In this document: positions 27,709-35,928 of the stretch, in pieces | How positions within the stretch are numbered: position 1 is the first letter of the stretch | How the letters are laid out: every line of letters starts with the position of its first letter | Program-made: the position numbers and the translations under genes | NCBI GenBank assembly: GCA_030601885.1 | Contig: JAUWAU010000026.1 | Coordinates: forward strand, 1 to 64,000 | Direction: 5' to 3' | DNA length: 64,000 nucleotides | From: Armatimonadota bacterium | GTDB lineage: Bacteria > Armatimonadota > Zipacnadia > JAUWAU01 | Notes under the pieces: model-generated | Database searches by the model: none | Told to the model about the DNA's origin: nothing | Seen by the model: the letters and a program-made list of their open reading frames with translations, nothing else

Positions 27709-27739
27709 CCCTTGTCTGAAGCGGGGTCCCGTATGGGAC
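27709..27739 (+). repeat. dispersed repeat family (CTGTCTGAAGCGGG type), copy 3
   Basis: CCCTTGTCTGAAGCGGGGTC followed by CCGTATGGGAC; compare 22418-22448. It sits between a MocA gene and the HEAT/TPR gene. Confidence 0.7.
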
Positions 27740-27801
27740 ATCCCTGCCTGCATGCCGTCGCCGCCAACCGGCCGGACGACGTGCGCGGAGGAGACCTGGC
27801 A

Positions 27802-29538
27802 ATGCGGAGGGCATGGGTGTACCTGGCTTTGGTCGCAGTCGCGGTCGGCCTCGTGTTCGTCCTCCGCCATCGCAAGCGCGCCTTCGTCGCCGCTGAGGTA
27901 CAACTCCTCCAGTCCGACGATTCTGAGGAGGCCACACAGGCCCGCAAGCGCCTCCAACGCGTCGGGCGCTCTGCCGTTCGACCCGTCTGCGCACTCCTCG
28001 AGCACGACGACGAAGAGATCCGCGCCCGCGCCGCCCTCACCCTCGCCAACATCGGCCACGCCGCTGCGGCCGGTCCCCTCATGCAGGCCGCCAGGCGCGG
28101 CGACTCCCCCGCGGCGGATGCCCTCGTGTTCATGAAACACCCCCGCTCCCGCGAGGCCCGGGCATGGGTATACTGCTGCCTTGCCGATAGACACTTCGAG
28201 GAGTTCAAGCTCCGCCTGCCCACCGGCGAACGACTCCCGACTTCGCTAGCCGTCGAGTGGCGCGAGCCTCGTCGCTTCCAACCGGTCACATGCCAGATGG
28301 ACTACTACTACTCCAAGGTGTGCGGGTTCTCTAGACTCGACTGGAGCGACGTCCTGGGCGAGCTCCGCTACGCCGACCACTACTACAGACAGGCCATCCG
28401 CCACTACGCCCTCCCCGAGGCGCTCATCGGCCGAGCGCGTGTCGCGGCACTGCACGGCGAGCACGCCGAGGCCGCCGAACTCTATGCCCGGGCGCTCCAG
28501 CAGAGCCCTGACGACGAAGCGGCGCGAGAGGGCCAAGCCGAGGCCCAGCAGCTCGCAGAGCTCCTCCCGGCGATGGCAGCCCACCTGCCGAGCGCCGACC
28601 ACATCGAGCGCATCCTCACACACCCGAGTTGGCGGACCGGCGACACCACATACTACATTGCGCTCGCTACGTTCACACGCACTGGCGTCCGATTCTTCGG
28701 CATCGCACCCAAGCTGATCCTGTTCAAGCAGCGGCGCGGAGAGCTACAGAAACTCTCTAGTATCTCAACCTACGAGCCCCCGGCGTCGGGCAGATCGGGC
28801 CTCGTCTACCCAACATATGTTGAGCTGTGCATCACCGAGCCAGACCGCCCAGCGTCAATGGTAGTTATCCGACCGGTGGAAGAGCGAGGCGAGCCACGAC
28901 TCAGCCATTGGGGTCCCATACACGAGCTCGTGCTGTACCGCCTCAAGACCGACACCCTCGTCGAGGGGGTGCGCTTCCGGAGTCCGCGGGCCCCCTGGAT
29001 CGGTGACATCGACGAGGACGGCGATGCGGAGATCGTCACGTGGCGATGGAGCGCCGCCGCCTTCGTGCTCAGTACGCGGCACATATGGCCCACCGTCCAC
29101 AGCCTCGTGAAGGGCAAGTACGAGGATCGCACCGACCAGTTCCCAACGTTGTTCGCCGACATGGCCGCGTCGATGCGAGCCAGCGAGCGGGATGACGACG
29201 ACCGCCTCGACCAGAGCGACCTGTCTCAACTCGCCCGAGCCTACGAGCTGCTTGCGGACGCCGAGAACGCCATCGAGACCTACCAGCGCCTCGAGCGCGA
29301 ATGCCGCGCGCAGGCCGACGAGCGCGAGCAGGCTCTCGCCGACATGTCTCCCAGCCAGCTGCAGGAACTGCAGGCCATGAACAAGGAGATACTCCAGTTG
29401 GTCCAGGATTCTATCGCCTCACTCAGGAAGGCCGCCGAGACCGTCAGAGAACGCCGCCTCGAGCTCGAGGCCCAACAGGTCACCGGAGCGACCGGCGAAG
29501 GCGCCCCAGCCACTCATCGCGAAGCTCAGGCCGAGTGA
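27802..29538 (+). CDS. membrane-anchored HEAT/TPR-repeat protein, paralogue 1
   Basis: A 578-aa protein with one N-terminal membrane helix (AWVYLALVAVAVGLVFVL). HEAT-like repeats follow (GRSAVRPVCALLEHDDEEIR; RAALTLANIGHAAAAGPLM, residues about 45-115). A TPR-like segment (about 195-260, ALIGRARVAALHGEHAEAAE) and a beta-rich region with the calcium-loop-like GDIDEDGDAEIVTW (about 400) come next. The C-terminal part is a helical, charged coiled-coil-like tail. It is clearly paralogous to the gene at 31549-33180, even across the ribosome-binding region (GGAGGAGACCTGGCA). Probably a periplasm- or cytoplasm-facing scaffold; no enzyme motif. Function unknown. Confidence 0.75.
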   Translation: MRRAWVYLALVAVAVGLVFVLRHRKRAFVAAEVQLLQSDDSEEATQARKRLQRVGRSAVRPVCALLEHDDEEIRARAALTLANIGHAAAAGPLMQAARRGDSPAADALVFMKHPRSREARAWVYCCLADRHFEEFKLRLPTGERLPTSLAVEWREPRRFQPVTCQMDYYYSKVCGFSRLDWSDVLGELRYADHYYRQAIRHYALPEALIGRARVAALHGEHAEAAELYARALQQSPDDEAAREGQAEAQQLAELLPAMAAHLPSADHIERILTHPSWRTGDTTYYIALATFTRTGVRFFGIAPKLILFKQRRGELQKLSSISTYEPPASGRSGLVYPTYVELCITEPDRPASMVVIRPVEERGEPRLSHWGPIHELVLYRLKTDTLVEGVRFRSPRAPWIGDIDEDGDAEIVTWRWSAAAFVLSTRHIWPTVHSLVKGKYEDRTDQFPTLFADMAASMRASERDDDDRLDQSDLSQLARAYELLADAENAIETYQRLERECRAQADEREQALADMSPSQLQELQAMNKEILQLVQDSIASLRKAAETVRERRLELEAQQVTGATGEGAPATHREAQAE

Positions 29539-29565
29539 CTCACACACAGAGGGAGCATGCGCAGG

Positions 29566-31410
29566 ATGCCCAAACCCAGCAAGCTCATCATCATCGGATT
29601 CGACTCCATCTCGCTGCCCACCCTCGAGCAGTTCGTGGAGCGCGGCGCGCTGCCGACCGTGGGGCGGCTCATGCGCGATGGCTGCGTTGTGCAGACCTGG
29701 CCATGTTTCCCCATGGAGACCGGCACCAACTGGGCCTGCCTCGCCACGGGGGCCTCGCCCTGGGTGACCGGATGCAACATGTCGGTGCACTTCCCCGGCG
29801 AGCCACTCGACCGCCGCAAGCGCGGCTTCCCGGCGTCCGTTTGCCAGGCAGAGCAGCTCTGGACGACGGCGGCGAGGGCCGGGAAAAGGTCGATCGTGTT
29901 TGACTGGTCGCAGTCGTTTCCGCTGGCCTCCGAGGAGGCCATCATCCACATCGGCGAGGACGGCCGCCCGGACAACGCCATCCGCGCGCTGCAGGAGGTG
30001 CGCGCCTACACCACCCACCCTCGACAGCGCGGCCCACACGTCACCGAGATCGCCCCGAAGCCCGTCGATGACTGGCCCGCCGCGTCCGCGGGAGACCTCG
30101 GCTTCGAGGTCGTGATCGAGCCGGGCCCCGCCAGCCGGTACAAGCAGGTGGACTCGCTCTTCGCCGTGATCCGCAAGGGCTCCGAGAGCTTCCATCGCGT
30201 AGACCTGCTGCCCTCGCCGGATGCGCCGCTGCCGGTTCTGTGTCTCAGACTCGGCCACTGGACCCCGTGGGCCGCCCACACGCATCGCGCCGACGGCGCC
30301 GCCGTGCGCACGGCCTTTCGCGGCAAGCTGCTCAAGCTCGCGCCCGATGCCAGCGAGGTGCACCTCTACCTCAGCGAGATCTACTGCCAGGAGGACTTCG
30401 TGCAGCCGACCTCTCTGGCGTCCGACCTCACCGGCGCGTGTGGGCCCTTCGTCATCCAGTGCTCGCGCCAGCAGGTGGTGCAGGGCGGCGCCTGCGACAT
30501 CGCTACCTACTTCGACGAGCAGCAGTACCTGGCCAACTGGTGGCGCGACGCGGCCGGCAGGCTCCTCGCGAGCGACGACTGGGACCTCTTCATGCTCAAG
30601 TGGCACGGCCCCGACTGGACCAACCACCTGACCATGTACATGATCGACCCGCGCCATCCTATGCACCAGCCCGACCGCGCCGATGAGGGCTGGGCGATGT
30701 GGGACCGCCTCATGGGCTGGGGCGATGAGATCGTCGCTGCCGCCCTCGAGGCCGCGGGCCCCGACACGCTCGTGGCCCTCGTGTCGGACCACGGCGGCGA
30801 TACGATGCTTCCTGGGCTCGGCGGACACCGCGATCCCAACTCGGTGCTTCGTGAGAATGGCTGGTTGATGCGCGACGAGTCGGGCGGCATCGACTGGTCG
30901 CGGACGAAGGCTTTCGGGGCACAGCACTACGTCTATCTCAACGTGAAGGGACGCGATCCGGACGGGATCGTCGAGCCCGGCGAGGAGTATCAGGAACTCC
31001 GCGACAAGATCATGGAAGCGCTGCTTTCCGCGACCGACGACTCGGGGCGCCACCTCTACCGAGTCGTGCTTCCCATGGAGCAGGCGGGACGGCTCGGCGT
31101 GGGCGGGGATCGCGTCGGCGACATCTTCATGGTGCCAGCCGCGCACCGGCCCGAGACGGCCATGTCGCACGAGGAGTTCTGGCGCACCCACACTCGGGAG
31201 GAGACGGGCACGTGGGACTGGCCCCGCCTGAACGCCGGCAGCCACTCGGACGATGCGTACTTCGTGCTATCCGGCCCGGGCGTCAAACAAGGCTATCGCC
31301 GGCCGCGCCCCACGCTCATCACCAGCGTCGCCCCCACCTGCGCCGTCGCCTGGGGCATCCCTGTCCCAGCAGACGCGGATGGGTCGGTTCTGTGGGATTT
31401 CCTGGAATGA
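29566..31410 (+). CDS. type I phosphodiesterase/alkaline phosphatase superfamily enzyme
   Basis: A 614-aa alkaline-phosphatase-fold hydrolase of the nucleotide pyrophosphatase/phosphodiesterase group. The N-terminal metal site is KLIIIGFDSISLPTL. The nucleophile region is METGTNWACLATGASP, where a Thr takes the nucleophile position. Metal ligands recur in WHGPDWTNHLT and SDHGGDTMLPGLGGH, and a late His lies in AGSHSDDAYFVL. No signal peptide, so probably cytoplasmic. ATG at 29566 is preferred over 29557 because GGGAG is only one base from the earlier ATG. It lies between the two HEAT/TPR paralogues, on the same strand, 27 bp after the first. Substrate (nucleotide, phospholipid or glycan phosphodiester) is unknown. 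Confidence 0.82.
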   Translation: MPKPSKLIIIGFDSISLPTLEQFVERGALPTVGRLMRDGCVVQTWPCFPMETGTNWACLATGASPWVTGCNMSVHFPGEPLDRRKRGFPASVCQAEQLWTTAARAGKRSIVFDWSQSFPLASEEAIIHIGEDGRPDNAIRALQEVRAYTTHPRQRGPHVTEIAPKPVDDWPAASAGDLGFEVVIEPGPASRYKQVDSLFAVIRKGSESFHRVDLLPSPDAPLPVLCLRLGHWTPWAAHTHRADGAAVRTAFRGKLLKLAPDASEVHLYLSEIYCQEDFVQPTSLASDLTGACGPFVIQCSRQQVVQGGACDIATYFDEQQYLANWWRDAAGRLLASDDWDLFMLKWHGPDWTNHLTMYMIDPRHPMHQPDRADEGWAMWDRLMGWGDEIVAAALEAAGPDTLVALVSDHGGDTMLPGLGGHRDPNSVLRENGWLMRDESGGIDWSRTKAFGAQHYVYLNVKGRDPDGIVEPGEEYQELRDKIMEALLSATDDSGRHLYRVVLPMEQAGRLGVGGDRVGDIFMVPAAHRPETAMSHEEFWRTHTREETGTWDWPRLNAGSHSDDAYFVLSGPGVKQGYRRPRPTLITSVAPTCAVAWGIPVPADADGSVLWDFLE

Positions 31411-31548
31411 GCTGGGGTTGCTGCGAAGATCCGGCCGTGGTGGCACTGTAGGTGAGGGGCCTGTACCTCGCCTGGCCCTGCGGCCGGCGGGGCTGTGGTG
31501 CACCTTGCACCATCTTCAAGGCACAGCAACTGTGGTGGTGACCTGGCA

Positions 31549-33180
31549 ATGAGACGACTCGCCGTTCCGCTGATCCTCGTTGCGCTCGCGGTAGCCCTCC
31601 TCTTCGTCCTGCGCGAGCGCAAGCGCCAGTTCATCGCCCCCCAGATCTCCCTGCTGCAGTCCGAGGACCCCACGAAATCTGAGGCGGCGCGGAATGTCCT
31701 CCAGCGTATCGGCCACTCCGCCGTGCGCCCGGTTTGTGCGTTGCTGGACAACCCGGAGGCACGGGTGCAGCGCATCGCCGCGCTCACCCTCGCGAACATC
31801 GGCGACCCCGCAGCCGCCGGGCCTTTGATGGAAGCGGCGAAGCGCGGCGGCTTTGCTGCAGCGGACGCGCTGAAGGCCATGAAACATCCCCAATCCTCAG
31901 AGGCTCGCGCGTGGGCGTACTGCTGGCTCGCCGAGAGGAAGCTCGAGGAGCTCCACGCTGGCCTTCCCGTGGGTGGCCGGCCCGAGCGACTCCCCGCCGT
32001 CCGCTGGCACGTCTCGCATATCTACCGGCCCTTTGACGGCGCCACCGCGATCATCCAGAAGGAGCCCGAGGCCCGGTACTGCCCCGAGTACCGCGATTGG
32101 ACCTGGACCGTGCAGGAGCCTAACCGGGCCGACGCCTGGTGCGGGCTGGCTGAGCAGTACGGTCCATTGCCGGAGGGGTACATCGGCCGGGCGCGCGTGT
32201 ACGAGTTGTGCGGGGACTATGGCACGGCATCCCATTACTACAAGCGGGCACTGGAACTCGCGCCGACCAACGAGGCAGCGCGCAGCGCGGAGGCACAGGT
32301 GGAGCAGCTCTTAAGGCTCGTCCGGCAGATGCGGCCGCTGCTCCCCGAGGGATACGTGACCGAGCGTGTCCTCACACACCCAACCTGGACCCACGGCGAT
32401 GCGACGTACTACATCGCCGTCGCGACCCTCCACCAGACGAGACTTGACCTGGGCAGCTCGGTGCCGAAGCTCGTTCTGTTCAAGCATGGCGGAGGCCCGA
32501 TGGAGTTACTCGACACGGTGTCCGTCTTCAGTGCGCGAGAGGAGGCCTCCGCCTGGAAGACGGTCTGGCCCCCGCCCCCCGGCGCCTGCGTGGGCGTCGT
32601 GCCCCCGGGCACGGACGGCGAGCGCGCCATGGTTGCCGCCGTAAGGGCCCTCGCCTCGGAGTCACGCTGGCCCCGCTGGCGCGGCCGCTACGAGGTGATC
32701 CTGTACGCCCTGGAGCCGGGAGCCTTGGTCAGGGAGTTGCGGGTCCCGTCCGCCGCCATGCCCTGGGTCACCGACATAGACGACGACGGCGACGCGGAGA
32801 TCATCACATGGCACTCCCCCCTGGCGGCGTGGCCTGTCGTCCAGACACTGGTCGATGGCCGGTACGAAACGCGCACCGAGCAGTTCCCATCGGTGTTCGA
32901 AGGAGTCCCATCCGTGCTCGAGAACTTCGAGCCGGGGGAGGATGTGGCCGACCCGAATCTCCCCGACTACGCCGGGCGTGCGTACGAGATCCTTGGACAG
33001 AGGGCGCTCGCCATCGAGGCCTACCGCCGCGCAGAGCGCAAGTACCGCGAACGCGCCGATCAGCTTGCCGCCAAGGGACAGGAGTGGTCCGCGCGTGACC
33101 ATCGCCAAGGGGCGGCGGCCGCGAGAGACCGCCGCCTCCGCCTCGAGGCCGCCCAATGCGACTCCTCAACACCCCAATAG
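31549..33180 (+). CDS. membrane-anchored HEAT/TPR-repeat protein, paralogue 2
   Basis: A 543-aa paralogue of the protein at 27802-29538 with the same layout: N-terminal helix (LAVPLILVALAVALLFVL), HEAT-like repeats (IGHSAVRPVCALLDNPEARV; AALTLANIGDPAAAGPLME) and a TPR-like region (GRARVYELCGDYGTASHYYK). The VLTHPTWTHGDATYYIAVAT segment matches VLTHPSWRTGDTTYYIALAT-type sequence in the other copy. The loop DIDDDGDAEIITW and a charged helical tail close the protein. The start is set by comparison with paralogue 1, whose GACCTGGCA-ATG context is identical. Divergence is large enough that the duplication is old. Function unknown. Confidence 0.75.
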   Translation: MRRLAVPLILVALAVALLFVLRERKRQFIAPQISLLQSEDPTKSEAARNVLQRIGHSAVRPVCALLDNPEARVQRIAALTLANIGDPAAAGPLMEAAKRGGFAAADALKAMKHPQSSEARAWAYCWLAERKLEELHAGLPVGGRPERLPAVRWHVSHIYRPFDGATAIIQKEPEARYCPEYRDWTWTVQEPNRADAWCGLAEQYGPLPEGYIGRARVYELCGDYGTASHYYKRALELAPTNEAARSAEAQVEQLLRLVRQMRPLLPEGYVTERVLTHPTWTHGDATYYIAVATLHQTRLDLGSSVPKLVLFKHGGGPMELLDTVSVFSAREEASAWKTVWPPPPGACVGVVPPGTDGERAMVAAVRALASESRWPRWRGRYEVILYALEPGALVRELRVPSAAMPWVTDIDDDGDAEIITWHSPLAAWPVVQTLVDGRYETRTEQFPSVFEGVPSVLENFEPGEDVADPNLPDYAGRAYEILGQRALAIEAYRRAERKYRERADQLAAKGQEWSARDHRQGAAAARDRRLRLEAAQCDSSTPQ

Positions 33181-33245
33181 CAATCGCCAGCCGCAATCTA
33201 GCGACTGGCGACCACAACTGATACCTGATAACTGACGACTCCACC

Positions 33246-34160
33246 TCAAGCCATCTCTATCGCCACGTCATCCGCCACGCCGCCCAGAATCGTATACGAC
33301 GTCGGCACTTCCTGCAGGATGGAGCCGGGCACGTACTTGTTCACCGGCCCGTGGGCGACGAGCCGGGCGATGAAGCGCTGCCAGGCGATGCCGCCGCCGA
33401 CATAGCCGTCGAGCCAGAAGCTGCGATACTTGGCGCCCACGATGTCCGCCGGCCCGATGGTGGCCGCTTTCGGCGGCACCCAGGACCAATCGCTGCCGAA
33501 CGAGTGCAGCGCGTTCTGCATGATGGTCATCGGGTGCAGCTCCACGATCCGCGCCCCGGCCTGCTTGTATTCCTCCATGCTGTCGAACTCATCCCCCAGG
33601 TGCGACTCCCAGAAGGCGATGTGGCCACACCAGCCGATGCCCCCGTAGCAGCAGTCGGCCCCGCCCATGTCGGCGATCATCTTCGAGTAGTCGTTCACGT
33701 TCCCCGTGTGGGGGAAGTGTATCTGCTCGAGCGGCGGCCGGAGCGCCTCGTCGATCTTCGCGAAGCAGTTCTCCATCATGGCCGTCTCGAAGGACCCCTC
33801 CCACTCCGGCGGCGCCGTGTTGCCGTCCTGGTCGGCGTACTCGTCCATGTTGAACGTGTGCACGTGCGCGCACGAGATGCCCAGCTCGTTGATCATCCGC
33901 GCCGCGATGCTGTACTGCGGCACCGGCCCCACGGGCAGGATAAACACGCACTGCTCCCCCGCCTCAGCCGCCCGCACGATCCGCCCGACGATATCGAGGG
34001 CGAACTCGGCGTAGAACTCCCCCAGATCCTCGATCACTCTGATCTTGAACTCCGGGTTCGGGTGCTTACAGATGTCCTCTTTCCTTATCGCCCGCACGCG
34101 CGCACACGCCTCGGCATCGCGGAACGAGATGAACTTCGACAGATCGTACTTGAACGCCAT
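33246..34160 (-). CDS. glucosamine-6-phosphate deaminase/isomerase-like protein (NagB superfamily)
   Basis: A 304-aa NagB-superfamily protein. HTFNMDEYADQDG carries the catalytic Asp of the FNMDEY motif. GGIGWCGHIAFWES matches the GGIGxDGHIAFNEP motif of NagB, with His and Glu kept but the Asp of the Asp-His-Glu triad replaced by Cys. True NagB converts glucosamine-6-phosphate to fructose-6-phosphate and ammonia; with this change and extra N-terminal sequence the substrate may differ. ATG at 34160 is preferred (AGGGAGGG seven bases upstream). It converges on the second HEAT/TPR gene. Cytoplasmic. Confidence 0.8.
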   Translation of the reverse strand: MAFKYDLSKFISFRDAEACARVRAIRKEDICKHPNPEFKIRVIEDLGEFYAEFALDIVGRIVRAAEAGEQCVFILPVGPVPQYSIAARMINELGISCAHVHTFNMDEYADQDGNTAPPEWEGSFETAMMENCFAKIDEALRPPLEQIHFPHTGNVNDYSKMIADMGGADCCYGGIGWCGHIAFWESHLGDEFDSMEEYKQAGARIVELHPMTIMQNALHSFGSDWSWVPPKAATIGPADIVGAKYRSFWLDGYVGGGIAWQRFIARLVAHGPVNKYVPGSILQEVPTSYTILGGVADDVAIEMA

Positions 34161-34500
34161 TTCTCTACCCTCCCTGTGGCTCAGTCGCGCCTGACAGATT
34201 CCCGCCTCCTCCCAATTCACCTGCCCGCCTCAGCCATCAGCGCCAGCGTCCGGCGGGCTGACCCTGAGTAGGTTGCGTGGGTCGAGATGGAACGCGAAGA
34301 CCTCCTCGACCGGAGCGGGAATGTCAATGTGGCGCCGCAGCGTGAACATGCGCTGCCCTCAGTGTTTGCCCCGAGACATTTCCGTACTGCCCCCCGGCCG
34401 TCCTGCCAGCGATAATGCTCGCGTTGGTCGCCGGACTACCGGATGGGTGTGGGAGCGACGACAAATGGAGAACACGTACCAGGCGGATTGCCGAAAAGAC
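34161..34500. other. intergenic stretch holding a gene remnant
   Basis: Between the NagB-like gene and the antitoxin promoter. Apart from the short SRPBCC-like remnant at 34230-34349, nothing coding or repetitive was seen. Confidence 0.5.
34230..34349 (-). pseudogene. truncated SRPBCC-family remnant (39 codons)
   Basis: The minus strand reads MFTLRRHIDIPAPVEEVFAF, then HLDPRNLLRVSPP, then diverges and stops after six more codons. This is a typical start of SRPBCC (START-like ligand-binding) proteins, which are normally about 150 aa. The rest of the gene is absent, so this looks like a leftover 5' end. No good ribosome-binding site is visible. Confidence 0.6.
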
Positions 34501-34529
34501 TTGACAGGTCATCTCTAAAAGACTATAAG
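34501..34529 (+). promoter_or_regulatory. consensus promoter of the toxin-antitoxin pair; mRNA likely leaderless
   Basis: TTGACA (34501-34506), exactly 17 bp, then TATAAG (34524-34529). The antitoxin ATG begins at 34537, seven bases after the -10 box, so transcription should start at or within a base of the ATG. No Shine-Dalgarno sequence can exist on such a transcript. Confidence 0.75.
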
Positions 34530-34536
34530 CGTCACT

Positions 34537-34827
34537 ATGACGCAGGTAGCCATCTCAGAACTCAAAGCGAAGCTCAGCAGTTACCTCGACAAGGTCAAGG
34601 CCGGACAGGAGGTCGTCGTCACCGACCGCGGACGGCCCGTGGCCCGACTGGTCCCGTATGACGAGGGGCGCAAACGTGACCCCGACATTGAGCGTTTGGC
34701 ACGCGCGGGCCTCATCCGCCTCGGGCGGGGCAGGCTCCGCGACGAGCTCCTCCAGCCCTCACCCGTCAAGGATCCGGAGGGGAAGGTACGCCAGGCGCTA
34801 CTGGAGGAGCGGGAGGAGGGCCCGTGA
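34537..34827 (+). CDS. Phd/YefM-type antitoxin of a VapBC-like module
   Basis: A 96-aa antitoxin. The N-terminal half, MTQVAISELKAKLSSYLDKV then RGRPVARLVPYDE, is the Phd/YefM DNA-binding fold that dimerises and represses its own promoter. The C-terminal half (GRGRLRDELLQPSPVKDPEG) is the toxin-neutralising tail. Its stop overlaps the toxin start by four bases (GTGA), so the pair is translationally coupled. The promoter sits so close that the mRNA is probably leaderless. Confidence 0.88.
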   Translation: MTQVAISELKAKLSSYLDKVKAGQEVVVTDRGRPVARLVPYDEGRKRDPDIERLARAGLIRLGRGRLRDELLQPSPVKDPEGKVRQALLEEREEGP

Positions 34828-35246
34828 GGTTCTGGGACGCATCAGCCATCGTTCCGCTGGTCGTCGCCGAGCCCGCGAGTGCGGTCCTGCGAGAATTGGC
34901 CGACGAGGATCCCACCGTGGTGATGTGGTGGGCGACATCGGTCGAAGCCCTATCAGGACTCTATCGACGGGTGCGCGCGGGCGAGCTGGATTCTGAAAGC
35001 CTCGACGCAGCTCGGGACCGTCTATGGGCGTTCCTCGAGGACGCGCACGTCGTGGCGCCGGGCGAGCCCCTGCGCGATCGCGCCCATCGGCTCCTCGCGG
35101 TGCACCCGCTGCGCGCGGCGGACGCACTACAGCTCGCCGCCGCCCTTGTGTGGGCCGAGGAGCGGCCCACCGGCCTCGAGCTCGTCACGTCCGACGATCG
35201 CCTGCGCGACGCAGCATCTCGCGAGGGCTTCCGCGTCCTGCCGTGA
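34824..35246 (+). CDS. PIN-domain ribonuclease toxin (VapC family)
   Basis: A 140-aa PIN-domain toxin, expected to cut RNA in a Mg2+-dependent way when free of antitoxin. The four acidic active-site positions are visible: Asp5 (RFWDASAI), Glu41 (TSVEALSG), Asp100 (RAADALQLA) and Asp124 (VTSDDRL). GTG start at 34824 overlaps the antitoxin stop; AGGAGGG lies just upstream. Length and order (antitoxin first) are normal for VapBC. Confidence 0.9.
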   Translation: MRFWDASAIVPLVVAEPASAVLRELADEDPTVVMWWATSVEALSGLYRRVRAGELDSESLDAARDRLWAFLEDAHVVAPGEPLRDRAHRLLAVHPLRAADALQLAAALVWAEERPTGLELVTSDDRLRDAASREGFRVLP

Positions 35247-35298
35247 GGTCTGCAATCTGCCTGCGAGAGGTAGTGTACGCCCCCTGCGGGACACGCCG

Positions 35299-35327
35299 TT
35301 GACGCCGCAGGAGCGCTCTGGTATACT
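35299..35327 (+). promoter_or_regulatory. near-consensus promoter of rpsR
   Basis: TTGACG (35299-35304), a 17-bp spacer and TATACT (35322-35327), followed by a leader of about 85 nt to the rpsR start. Confidence 0.75.
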
Positions 35328-35417
35328 TCGAGCCCTACGATATCGAGCTCGACAGGCGCCGGCGGGGAAGTGGGTCGTGCACAGGCGCCGAGACTGAGAG
35401 CAAAAAGCGAGGCGATT

Positions 35418-35699
35418 GTGTTGCCGAGGGCGTATCGGGGAGGGCCGCGTCGCTATGGCCGCCGCGACGGGAGGGGCAGACGCCGCCGACGGAAGGTCTG
35501 CGAATTCTGCGCGCGGCGGGGCCGGCAGCCCCAGATCATTGACTACAAGCATGCAGACACGCTGCGCAGGTTCCTGGATGAGCGGTCGCGCATCCAGAAG
35601 GCGCGCAAGATGGGCACTTGTCGGAAACATCAACGCAAGCTTGGCCGAGCCATCAAGCGGGCACGGGAAATCGCGCTCCTGCCGTTCACGGAAGATTAG
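35418..35699 (+). CDS. rpsR: 30S ribosomal protein bS18
   Basis: A 93-aa bS18. The conserved core RKVCEFCARRG, then IIDYKHADTLRRFLDERSRI, GTCRKHQRKLGRAIKRAREI and ALLPF, matches the family throughout. The two CxxC cysteines plus the later Cys suggest a zinc-binding form. The N-terminus is a very basic extension of about 25 residues. GTG at 35418 (GCGAGGCG upstream) is chosen; TTG 35421 is also possible. The gene stands alone with its own strong promoter rather than in the usual rpsF-ssb-rpsR-rplI operon. Confidence 0.93.
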   Translation: MLPRAYRGGPRRYGRRDGRGRRRRRKVCEFCARRGRQPQIIDYKHADTLRRFLDERSRIQKARKMGTCRKHQRKLGRAIKRAREIALLPFTED

Positions 35700-35857
35700 T
35701 CTCGCGCCGCGTGCGGGTCGATGTGATGTTGGCCGTGTGGCGATGGACGCGTTGAGCCACCAGGCTACGGCGTCCTGCGGTGTCCGCCGGGGATGACGGA
35801 CTGGGCAAGCCGGGTGACGGGCCTGCGCGCGAATTGGCGACGATGGAGCGACACAAC

Positions 35858-35879
35858 AGCCTCGCCCTCGGGCGAGGCT
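35858..35879. terminator. 10-bp hairpin between rpsR and hemB
   Basis: AGCCTCGCCC (35858-35867) pairs perfectly with GGGCGAGGCT (35870-35879) around a 2-base loop, about 50 bases before hemB. It lacks a T run, so it may terminate rpsR weakly or belong to a structured hemB leader. The 35700-35857 stretch has no gene. Confidence 0.45.
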
Positions 35880-35928
35880 GCTTGGCTGGGCGGGGGACAC
35901 AGTGCCAATGCAGGAGGAGGGTAGGCAC

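Noticed and set aside
29419..31245. 608-codon minus-strand frame opposite the phosphodiesterase
   Set aside because: Shadow of the coding strand; no domain, and it runs across the ends of two real genes.
35700..35880. Possible cobalamin-type riboswitch before hemB (phrases such as AAGCCGGGTGAC)
   Set aside because: The conserved B12-box and GCCACTG-type core are not present; only a 10-bp hairpin can be supported.
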